From Aspidapion aeneum (taxonomy: Eukaryota > Arthropoda > Insecta > Coleoptera > Brentidae), in assembly GCA_963576565.1 (NCBI GenBank), contig OY755045.1:2107477-2171476 (forward strand): a stretch of 64,000 nucleotides of DNA, given 5' to 3'. Made by a program: the position numbers and the translations under genes. Of this stretch, positions 1 to 12,100 are shown piece by piece; the stretch's first letter is position 1, and every line of letters begins with the position of its first letter. The notes beneath the pieces were generated by a model, which saw only the letters and a program-made list of their open reading frames with translations, was not told the DNA's origin and did not search any database.

Positions 1-1
1 T

Positions 2-152
2 TGTGAAAGAGTGAGGGGCAGTAAAATGATATCTGCTATGCCAGATGACAAAATAGCCAATGACAAGTCTTCTCAGCCTGAGAAAGCGACGGAACATACT
101 GATAAAGTTTTGTCCGCTAAACCCAGTATGAGAGCTGATGAGTCTCAAGTTG
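2..152 (+). CDS. Cys/FN3 gene, partial exon at window edge
   Basis: This exon is open from the first base in the frame beginning TGT GAA AGA. It ends at G|GTAAGT (phase 1). It starts with a Cys followed by Glu-Arg, like the end of the CKCMER motif in the exon at 11276, so the Cys cluster probably continues upstream. The rest is a Ser/Lys/Asp-rich linker. The true start and upstream acceptor are outside the window. Confidence 0.7.
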
Positions 153-3100
153 GTAAGTTTTTAGCTCATTATTTTTAAGAAAATAAACCTTTTTTTGTAT
201 TGTGGATAATTATTGTTATAATATAATTGCTTATTTCTTAGGTGAACCTCATGTAAAACCAACTTCTAAAACAGATTCAAGTACTGCTCCTAAAAGTGTG
301 ACACCGAAAGTATCCGCCCAAACTCATCCCATGGATTGTGACTGTCCAAATTGTTATTGCAGTCGCTCACCACAAGCTGGTAAGGATAGTAAAATTTTTC
401 TTTTATTTAAAATGAATATGATTATTGTAAAATTGTTGAACATGACATCGAGCATCTTCCTGGAATAAAACCTATAAAACAGCGTTACTACCGCCTTTTT
501 CAAATAAGGCAAAAGATTATGGATCAAGATTTACAAGAAATGTTACGTCTGGGTGTAATTGAACCATCAAAAAGTCCCACATCAAACCCAGTTTGCCTAG
601 CTAAGAAAAAAGACGATACCTGATTCTGTATAGATTTCAGAAAGCTCAATGGTTCTTCAAAGAAATATAATTATACTCTTCCTTACATACCCTTAATTGT
701 ACACTGACTGTTACTTAAATTCTATCAAAATCAAGTCAGCGTTATAGCAAGTGCCTTTAGGTTAAAAATCAAAGGAGTACACTGCGTGATACAGTTCCTG
801 GACGTCCATTATACCAGTTTACACGAATGCCATTTGGTTTATGTAACTCTCAACTTTGGCAAAGTATCGTAGATAAAATTCTGGATTATGATTTGGAAGA
901 TAAACTTATGGTGCACGTTGATGACATGATTAGGACCTCACAGGATTTTGATGAGCATTGCGAACCGCAGGACTTTCACGAAAGTAATATTTCTTTTTCA
1001 AGACAGGACATTTTGATGGTTTAAGACCAAATTTTAAACTAGAAATTAATTAATAACTAAGAATCCAAAAGTTATAAAGTGATAAAAACAACAAATATCA
1101 ATCTTAAGAAAAATACATAAAACACGAAAAAGTGAACAAAAAAATGGTCACAATTCATCAAAATTATAAATAATTAAAATCACTCCTGATTATTCATCTG
1201 AAAATTATAATTTTCTAGTACAACCAATAATTTTTGTTTCATTTAAAGGTGATATGCAAACACAACAGTCAAAATCAGCTCTTGAATCAAAAACAGTTGA
1301 CACAACTACAGACCCCGCTAAGAAGAGTGAAGTTAAACTTCAGCAAACTATGTCTGGAAAATCAAATTTATTTACTGAACCTGAAGGTAAATATAAAGAA
1401 ACCTATTTAAGAAAGAGTATTTTATATTTTTTCAAATAAATATTTTACGTGCTCCGTGGAAGTTTACAGTAGAAATCATTACTTTATATATGTAAATTCC
1501 TCTTTGAGAGTAAATGTTCACTTTAATCTATAGTTACCATTGATCGATGTCAAACACCTGACCTTTACTTGATAGTAATGACAGTGTTTTCAACAGAAAT
1601 TCCAATCCAAAGTTTTCGTTCAAAAATAATCTTTTTCGATTAAATTTAAAGTCAGATACTATAAACTGATCAATGGTGACTGTGAATTGAAGATTGACAT
1701 TTACTCTAAAGGAATATTTTGTAATATAAGTGTCATGTCCTTTTTCAGGAAAACCTTGTGACTGCTGTGAGCCATGCAGCTGTCCCGTTTGCTCTAGGAT
1801 GGAAGGAATGCCCTCACAATCTGCAACTAAATCTTACCATTCTGCCAAAGCAACATCTACACAAGTTCGCCCTGGAGAATCTGTACATTCGGCCAAAGCA
1901 AAATCTAGGGATGCTTCAACTGCACAAGTTCCTCCTGCAGAATCTGTACATTCTGCCAAGGCAAGAACTAAAGATTGCACCTGTATAGAATGTTTATGTG
2001 TTACTCCTAAAGCCAGCGAAAAGCAGGATGCTGCAGCAGCTGTTTCTGCTGCGAAATCAAGATCTAGAGAAGCCTCAAAGTCAAAAGTCGTTCCTGAAGA
2101 TTGTATATGCAATGTATGTTCATGTCCTAATGTTGAACCAGCAAAAACAAAGTCAGTGGATAATAATAAAGCTACTAAGTCAGAGTCCAAGGTAATCGCT
2201 GCTAAAAGTACCATGTCGCAAGCCAAGGATGTCCTTGCTAAGAAATCCAGCGTCAAGATTAAGAAACCTTCTGGGACCGAGTTTCAAGAAAAAGAAATTG
2301 GACATACTACTATTGAAGGTAAGCTTTTTTTCTTCAAAAAGCTAGGACTTGCAGTGGTGAATCCTACAGGCTTCTTAATTACTGCACCATCTTCCAGGCG
2401 CGAGATTTGCTGTGCTAGAAACAATCAATCTTACATAGAGCCGTTGTTTGAGGAGATTATCCATCAAACAACGATAGAGCATAACACATCTACTCTGTGT
2501 AAATGCCCTGGTCGTACCAGAATAAGATGTAACGCTCTAGATCTTTCTTACTTCCAAGATCTATTATAGGTATTAAGCAAGTTGAAACCTCAACATCTAG
2601 GACACACCCCGATGAGTGCATTTGTGAAATATGCTCATGCGTAGGACCCAGTGGTGAAAAAATGGTAGGAAAACAGCAGTCAATGGGGCAGCAACCATCA
2701 AAGTCTTCTGCTAAAGTTTCCAGCACGCATGGTAAGATTGTACGTCTTCATAATTCTAGTAATTCAAAAATTATAATTAGAAACAGGCCATTTAAGTTAA
2801 AAAATGATAACACAGCTCCACAAGATTTTTTTTCTTTAAAATTTTGAATTTGTTTTTGCAAAAATGACAGTAAAGAACATAACATTTCAAACTGATGTAA
2901 TGAGTTCTCGCGATATCGAAATTTATTATAATTGAAAGGTTCTTACTAGTTTGAAAATGTTTTTCAAAACTTTTTTTTGCTATCTTTTGTGTCATCTCAA
3001 AAAAAAATTTTGTCGAAAATAATACCTTTTCTAGTAATTGCTGCGCGCGCTAGGAAGGTAAAAATTTATTAAAGTTACTTGGTGTTGTTTCTTCGTTATT

Positions 3101-6100
3101 TCCACCACAAACTATGCACAAGTAAGTTTCGCCGGTACAGTTTTTACGTCTTGAACCCCTGTTGCCTTGAGCAGCCAGAGTTTAAATTTGTGAGGATGGT
3201 GTAGCTGCCAAAGTTGTAGCATTAACGGAGGTTGAAGCTGCTAAACTGACTTAGTAGTAGTAGTATTTTAAAATAAATCAAATTAAAAATGTTTATATAA
3301 ATACCATACCACTGTATAGTTTTTGCAACGTCACTTGAGTAACTCATAAAACGGGGTTCTATCGATTTCTAAATTTTTCTAAATTTTGCTTCATTCTGCC
3401 CTTCAAAAGTTATCCAAATTCATATAAAATCTTCCTGGTATAATTTCAACTCTACCGACAAAGAAAAGGCGCGGATCTTTGCGGTCCGAACACAAAGTAT
3501 TTGTTTTCCGACCGACCGAGGCCAGGTGGATGGACGGCACCTGATTGGCAGATTTTTTTGAGATGCGCTTTTAATTGCTTTTAGGTGTTTGTTTTGGGAC
3601 CCCTTTAGTCGGCAGTATGCAGAGTTAGAATATAAATCAGTGTCGTTTCTGTAGGTGTAGGAATAGAAAGTTTTATTATCTATTTTTATTTCTTTAGTTT
3701 ACGCCATAATTAAATGAAATAATTTTCATGAGCATATCTACCGCCGCCCATGTCACTTTCTTTAAAGGATATGTTGATGGTCGGCTTTTATCTTTGTTCA
3801 ACTGACTTTGCAAAAACTATACCCGGCATGTTTCCTTTGAACTTAGCGCTACTAGGCTAGTCTTGCCGGGTGACGCATAGTGATCTGGGGCTAGGTCATA
3901 ACTGGTCAAATCCGCCATCCTGATAACCCTTAAATGACCCCTTTTCGTGTGTTTCGTTGTGTTTTTTTTTCTTAGTTTTCTTTCTTTAATTTCCCTTGTT
4001 GTTAATATTGCGATCAGAAATCGTAAATCAAAATGACTTTTGACCGCTTTCTGACCTAGCCAGATCACTGTGCGGCGCACAATGGGTTAAATGGCGGAGC
4101 TAGCGCGACAGCCCTAAAGTTGACAGATATTTTCGGAAAGAAATTAATGTATTTTAACATTATTTTTAAATAAAAAAAATGACAATACAAACAGCACTTT
4201 TTGGGTATATGGGTATAAAGTAGGCATAACCAGTAACTGCAGTTTTAAAAACTAATAGTACTTTCCTAATTCCAAAACCCTTTTTATGGTTTAAAATTTT
4301 TGAAATATAGTAAGTTTAGTTTCGTCTCTATTTTTCTTTGTAAAGCCTCAAGAAACAAGTTTACCAAGGCTTTGTAAAATCTCCACCAGAATATTAGAGA
4401 GAAAGGTCTAATTTACTCAAAAAACAAAAAATTTGCTGCCGCTAGCTGCTCCTTTTTTTTTGGGGTAGCCCTAAACACTGCCATGTACGTGGTCTTTATA
4501 CAGTTAGTGTAACAGCCAAATGGAATTAATTAATGAGATTTTTAACGAGCAATATTTTTGTTCGAAATTTTTTTGTATAGACCCCCGCAAAGGGGTCTAC
4601 TCGCATACAACTTTTTTTTCAAATGAGATCACCCCACTTGTGGCACCTTGTTCGAAAGCTTATCAAAAAAAAAAAAAAAAAAAACGAAAAACTACTTTGT
4701 TTTGACATCTGTCAAATATTAAAAAAAAAACTAACATTTACTTTTTTGCCATTTTTAGACAATAAAAAATATCCTTTTAAGTAAAATTTATAATTTAATT
4801 AAAAAACTTAAGTAAAAAGTTAGTAACATCCAACCTCTTTTAGAACTGGTAGACCCAACTTGTGGCAACTTGTTCGAAAACTCCACCATACTTAAAGGTG
4901 GGAAGTTTCCAACTTTAGAGCTTTATAATATTGTATTGTCGCTGTAACTATAAGTCCACACCAACTTTGATGTTGATCGGATATGCACAAGTTGGTCAAA
5001 ATTGACTTACAAGAGGGACAAGGGCGACGCCAATTTTAGAATTTTAATAATGTAAATAAAAATTCGTGATCCCTATCCCCAAATGTCTCTAGACACCAAT
5101 TTCTAACGAAATCGGACATACTTAGATGGTCCCCTTCCACCCTCTTCAAAGGTGTGGGTTTTTGCCAACTTTAAAGCATTATAATATTGTATTGGCACTG
5201 CAACTTATAATAACTATAAGTCCACAACAAATTTGATGTTGATCGGACTATAAGTTGGTCAAAATTGTCTTACCAGATTTTCCAAGAGGTAGGGGGGCGT
5301 CACTTTCACAATTTTAAAAATCTAATTAAAAATTTTTGATCCTCATCCCCAACAGTCCCTGCATATCAATTTTGAACGATATCGGACATACTTAGATAGT
5401 AGCCCCCCTCCAGCATTCCCAAAGGGGGGGGGGGGGAAGCTGTGAACTTAATAATATCATTATATTGTATTGTTATCGGAACTCTAAGTGTGTACCAAAC
5501 TTAAAGGTGATCCGATGTCTAAAAGTAAGTCAAAACTGAGTTAAAATTGAGTTTCGCGCTAGTCCTCTCATATAACCCATTGTGCGTCGTTTCCCACTCC
5601 TGGAGTGTCTGGGAGTGGCAATCATTCCGTTGCACAGTGGGATAGGGGCTTAAGACATCTGCTGTGTAAATTCCCTGGCTTTGACCAAGATCTATTATAG
5701 GTGTTAAACAAGTCGAAACCTCAACGTCAGGAAAATTGGTTCAACAAGCATCAAGGTCCTCTGCTAAAGTTGCTAATGCCAGCACGCATGGTAAGAGCTT
5801 ACAAGTCCATTAAAGTTGTAATCTTGTCCCTATTTCTATGTCGAATTGCACAATTGCAGTGTTGGAAATTATCCATATAATGCTTTTTCAACTAGCCCCA
5901 ACTCATCCAGCGAGAAACTGATTTTATTATTTAAAAAATTTATAACTTGAACTTTAAAAACATAAAAACAACTCCACAAAGAGAAAAAATTGGAGATCCG
6001 GGAAACCATAATATTCCTATATGTATTTTTCAACACTGACTCCGAATACTGGGTCAAACAATCCCTAGACATCTGAGATATTTTCAAAAAACTGTATTCA

Positions 6101-9100
6101 AGGCTGATATAGCATAGAGTTTACTTGGAGTGTACTCAGCGGCGTAGCGTGGGAGGGCGTGGGGGGTTTCTCACCCCCCCGCCTCAAGGATCCTGGCGCC
6201 CCATGGGCACTGTAAGCTTTATTAAGTAGTAAAAACTAAAAATTGGTACAACCGTAAAAAAATACTCTGCCAATCTATGGGCACCTAAGCTCACACTAGG
6301 TACTATAGTTATAGTGTGAGCTAATATAATCAAAAACTAAAATATATTTTATTCAACTCCAGACTCAATTACCTTTCGTTTGATACCACACAAGCCATGT
6401 TTTGACTTAAACTCAAATTTTTTTAAATCTACCCCCACCCTTTTAAAAAAAAACTAAAATGTATTTTGTTTAACTCCAGACTCAATTACCTTCGTTGGAT
6501 ATCACACACGGCATATTTTCACTTAAACTCTAATTTTTGACATCTACCCCCACCCTTTTTTTTTAAATAAACTAAAATTCATTTTGTTTAACTCCAGACT
6601 TAATTACCTTTCGTTTGATATCACACATGCCATATTTTCACATAAACTCTAATTTTTGGAATCTACCCCCACCATTTTATTTGGCTTGCGTGCTGTGGAT
6701 TTTGTTCATTTTTAAATGGGACCATCACGGCCCAAGACCCAACTTAGGTACCAAATTTCATTAAAATCGGACAAGCGGTTTTTGAGTTATGCGGGTTGGT
6801 CGTTACAGACATACAGACAGACAGACAGACAGACATACAGACAGACAGACAGCAAAACAAAAAAGTTTCAAAATCATCTGAAACGCAAAGATATATAAAA
6901 CTTTTTGAAATCGGAGCAACTTTTTTTTTCTCGAAAAAATTAGGATCACCATAGCTCACACTACTTATATAGTAGTAGTGTGAGCTAATAATACCTTGAG
7001 CAACTTATTATTTAGATAGTTGAGCAATATTACGCATCTTTTCAGGCAGTGTGGAAATTATACAATTTTGCCGACGCCCCCGTTCTTAAAATCGGAAAAC
7101 CTTTTTGCCTGCTACGAGAAAAATAAAGTTTGCCGTTCAAAGCCCAAAGCATCATGCATCGCGGTAAGAAAGACAAAACCAAACAAACTCAGTGCACCTG
7201 TAATTCTTAATATTAGATAACACAGTCCCGTAACACCTACCTAGGGCCCCACGCGCCTGCGGGCGCCCAAATGAAGAATTAAAAATAAATTACCCCCAAA
7301 AAATTTTTGCTTGTAATTTTTCTTGGTTCTTACCAACAAATTTTTTCTGGCGCCATTTTTTCCAAGAAAGATAATGTTTCTAAAAATTTTTTCGTTAAAT
7401 CTAAAGTTTTCAATTGTTCAGATACTTAATTTTTTTTTAAATTTTCGCCTGCGGCGTAATTTATACAAACTGTTTCTGTGTTGATTTTTTTTTTAATTTT
7501 CGCCTACAACGCAATTTTTTTACATTTTTTTGTAGTTTTTTTAATTTAGCCATTTTTTCCGCAAATTATTATTATTTTTAATTTTCGTTGAATAAGGGTT
7601 TGTGAGGGAGCGCCAAATTTATTGTTTGGCTACACAAAAATACCTAGCTACGACACTAACTAAATGAACCTTTGAAACTAACCAAAACTTTTGTATTTGG
7701 TCCCATTTTTTCCGAAAATTTTTGACGCCTTATTTTGTTCAATAATTTTAGTTTTCTAAAATGTTTGTTTTCGTTCTTATTAAAAATTTTCTTCTTTGGC
7801 ACCATTTTTTCCAAAAAGTACTTGATTTTTAAAAAAATTTCGCGCAATTTTTTTGGACATATATCTGCAAAAAAATTTCTTCGATTCGATTTTTTCCAAA
7901 AAGTACTAGGTGTAAAGTGTTTTTGTTTTTTTTTTTCAAAAAACAAAATATTAACCCGCTAGGGTATCGGTAGCGTGCCATTTAAATTCGACACCATATT
8001 ATATATAATAATGAATTGTAGATTTCTCCAGGGTGAAGTCCTTAAAGGAGAAGAAACGAAAAGTCCTGCTTACTTCACAAATATTTTATTGTCTAATCAC
8101 GACGCGTTTCGGTTTTTAAAAAACCATTATCAAGTGGTCTGGTCTGTAAGAATAATGAAAAAATATAATTAAATTATAATATTTAAAATAACATATGCTA
8201 AAAAATACTTACAGACAGTTAAGAATCATCTTTGAAACAAATGAAAAACTGGAACACACAAAAATAAAAAATTAAAAAACATTTAAAACAGTCTAAAACA
8301 ACATACAGATTAAAAATCAGTCAAACGGACATAAACACGTAATTTTAATAAAATACAATTAATTGACAAAGAAGATATAGGTTAAAATAATAAATAATAA
8401 ATAATATAAACAAAACCCAGATATCCGAAACAGGTACAAAAGCGACAAAATCAATAAATAAAAGCAGACAAAGAAATCTTATTTGAAATTGTTTAAAACT
8501 TTAGCTACCTCTTTGAAGTGGGCGTTAGTAGTGGTTTCATTTAAACTAACTGACGATTGATCAATTTCGAGTTTGGCAATCTCAAAATTTTCCAAAAAAT
8601 TCAATTTTCTGCCTTTTTGGGTATCATGTAACATTCTAAAATTATTCTCTATATTAAAAGAATGTCCCGTTTCCCTCAAATGCATGCCAAAAGCGGATCT
8701 TTTATCGTTTGGGGACTTCTGAGAGTTCAAATGTTCACGTACCCTAACCTTAAAACTACGGCCCGTTTGTCCCACATATTTAGCGGGGCAGTTGTCGCAA
8801 GAGAGTATAAGTAGACTTGTGAAGTAAGCAGGACTTTTCGTTTCTTCTCCTTTAACAATATTATATATATATATTTATCGGTTTCACAACGTTCTACGTC
8901 TTCCGATACCCAATCTCCACTCGTTTCTGTTTGCCCATAATTCATCATCTAGGCCTCTTATTCTTATTTCATTGTCTATTCCTTCTCTCCAGCTTCTCCT
9001 TGGCCGTCCTCGTTTTCTTCGGCCAGTTGGTTTCCATTGTAGTATTTGTTTAGGAAGTCTTTCATCATTCATTCTTTGTACATGTCCGTACCACACCAGT

Positions 9101-12100
9101 TGTTTTGTTCTTATATCATCCACTAAAGTACGTTCACCCACTGTCATAATTTCTCTTATTCTTTGATTTGTAACTCTTTCTCTTTTTGATTTCCCTGCTG
9201 CTCTTCTCCAATAGTCCATCTCCGTAGCGGAAAGCATTTTTTCTGTTCTATCCTTGATTGGCCATACTTCTGAGCCGTATGTAATAATACTTTTTACAAT
9301 GGTGTTATATATAAGCTTTTTGTTATGTTTTGATATACTTTGGTCCCAAATTATTCCATTTAATAAAGTTATTGCTTTTCTTCCTTGTACGTTTCGATCT
9401 TTTATAACTTTGTCTAGTGTTCCGTCAGCTGTAATTTTTAGACCTAAGTATTTATACTCATCACAGGAGTGAATTCGCTGCCCGGTATTTAAGATTAGAT
9501 CCTGTTTCATTCCACCGATACACATATACTCTGTCTTATTGAGATTAACCTCTAGTCCCCACTTATTGTACTCTTCTATTAGTTTTCGTGTCATATATTC
9601 GAGGTCGTCATAATCCTGAGCCACTACTATCTGATCATCGGCGAAACATAAAGTATACAAGGTGGTTTCGTCCAACGGAATTCCCATGTTTTGGCATTTT
9701 CTCTTCCATACTTTAAGGACTTGTTCCAAGTATATCTTGAAGAGCGTAGGCGAGATACAGCAACCTTGTTTAAGACCTTTATTTACTTGAAAGCCTTTAG
9801 TTAGTTTTGCTTTTATTTTAACTTTTGCCATACTATTGCGGTATAACTCTTTGATGGCCTTAATTAGTTGTACGCTTATGTTTGTCTTTTCCAACGCTTT
9901 CCAAAGTAGATTTAGTGGTATACTATCATATGCCTTCTGCAAATCCACGTAAAGCAGATGCAGCTCTTGTCCGTATGCCATTTTCTTTTCAATAACTTGG
10001 GTTATACAAAAGAGATGATCTGAAGTCGATCTACCCGCCCTGAAACCAGCTTGTTCTTCTGCCTCCATGTCTTTATATTCGCTCTCTACTTTATTTCTTA
10101 TTATTTTACCGTATATTCTGCTTAACGTACTAGTCACAGATATACCTCTATAATTGTCACATATATCTTTCCTTCCTTTTTTGTGTATTGTGGATATATA
10201 TGACGTTTTCCACTCAGTTGGGACTACAGTTCCATTTAAATATTTTTGGAAAAGATTCCGTAATCTCCAAAACATTTCTTCAGTGCCATATTTAATAAGT
10301 TCGGCTGGGATATTTCCGGGTCCGGCAGATTTACCGCTTTTTAAGGTTGTGCACACGTTTTTGACCTCAGAGATTGTGAGGGGTACTGGAGATCCCATCG
10401 TTCTAATTATATTGTCTCTTGCGTCTTCCTTGAATTCTGCTCTATCTTCAGTTAAAAGTTTTTTAAAATGCTCATCCTATTCTTTGTCTGGTATTGGTGA
10501 AATGATATCTCTGCATGTTTCTTTTTTAATCGATCTTATAGTTTATACATACATACATACATACATACAATATTATACATAAGCAATTTAATTAATAATA
10601 ATAAAAAAAAGTAGAAAGCTATTTTAATTTGATGCTTATTTCTACATAAAAAAAAATTGGCCCCCTTTTAATTCTCTGCCCCCTCCGCCCTTTGAACCAC
10701 GCTACGCCGCTGAGTGTACTAGTACGCTAGAAAGGTATGAGCCTATTTATAATAGGTTTTTTTAGAAGTTAAGACACAAATTATTGGTTTTAATAATTCC
10801 AGCAGTAAATTAGGCTACATATTCAAAAATAAAAGTTATCCTCAATAACTCAAAACTAAAGTCTGTAACCAATGTATCCTGCCTGTACTCACCTATGGAT
10901 CCCAGAACTGGACACACAAAATCAAACATGGATAAAGTAAGAAAAGACGATCTAACAAAAGGAGGATATCAGAGGACAGGTAGCAAAAAAATAGAATTTT
11001 GCCGGTCATAATTTTACACAAAAGGTCGATCAATGGAACAAATTTATTGTAAACTGGAAACCTTGGGAAAATAAAAGAAGTCGAGGAAAACCCTTAAATA
11101 AGATCGGCGGACGATTTGAGGAAACATACGGGAAATAGATGGATGAACACGGTGAGAGACTAAGAAGAGTTATATTGAGGGAGGCATAATTATGTCCAAA
11201 GATGAATCAAAGAAGCCTAAATAGATAGATAGAATATTTAAAAAAAATTAGTAAACTATAAGTATTAACTTATAGGTATGGATTGTACATGTGATTCATG
11301 TAAGTGTATGGAAAGACTTGGAAATGCGTCCCAGAGAGATATGGTAACTGGTCCAGGTTCAAAACAGGCGTCGCAAAAAGGTATGGTCAAGACTAGTCAA
11401 ATTGAAGGTAGGTCTTCATAACGTAGCGCTGGAGAGAGGGTCAGTTCTTCACAAATGGCTACACTGCATCATGCGTCACCACGGGTTGCAAGGGTTTCCG
11501 GAAGATGGCGTCAGTGGCCAACGCCTTTGTGTGTGTTTCCAACTCTCCTACGTGGAGCATTTTTCAATTTGAAATGAATCTTAAGGAATTACGTCATCAC
11601 TCCACAAATTTTAACATCTTAGTTTGAGACCAAGCAGGAGCGAGTTTCAGACATTTAGAATATATATATCAATTTTTTTTTTATTTAAATTTATCCATTA
11701 CCCAGAATCTGATACAGATAAATATACCAGAACTGGCTCTCTCTAAAGAGTTCATTAAAGGACCTTGTAGAAACAGAGCCAGGAACATTATTGGACTTAC
11801 CAGACAAGAGATACGTATAGTGACTGGCCTTTTAACGGGTCGCTGTCGACTGAGAGTAGCCATGCACAGAATGGGACTAACAGACATGTACTGTGCGAAT
11901 GTCCGGCTATTGCACGTTTATGTCAGAACACTTTCGGTAAACCTCAGATTGACTCAGAAGATCTGAACAGTGTCTCACCCAAACTGATAGCCGGCCTTTT
12001 TGGAGGAATAGGCATACAGCGGTGAGAAACCACTCAAAAGTGAGCCACAATAGACCCACTGGTGGTCGCAGTGGAAGGGCTGCAAGTCCAACTCAACTCT

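Larger units (their letters stand above)
6137..10712. mobile_element. hAT-type element with nested insertions, 8-bp TSD
   Basis: The ends are perfect 16-bp inverted repeats (CAGCGGCGTAGCGTGG and its complement). They are flanked by the direct repeat AGTGTACT at 6129-6136 and 10713-10720. That 8-bp duplication and the CAG-start fit hAT elements. The 4.6 kb contain later arrivals: the CTCTGCC element at 6265, a Penelope-like fragment at about 8000-8855 and a non-LTR retrotransposon at 8866-10566. No transposase is seen. Smaller relatives with the same ends lie at 60453 and 61391. Confidence 0.85.

Noticed and set aside
1834..2256. 140-codon - strand frame opposite the large Cys exon
   Set aside because: A shadow of the well-supported + strand exon, with no independent features.
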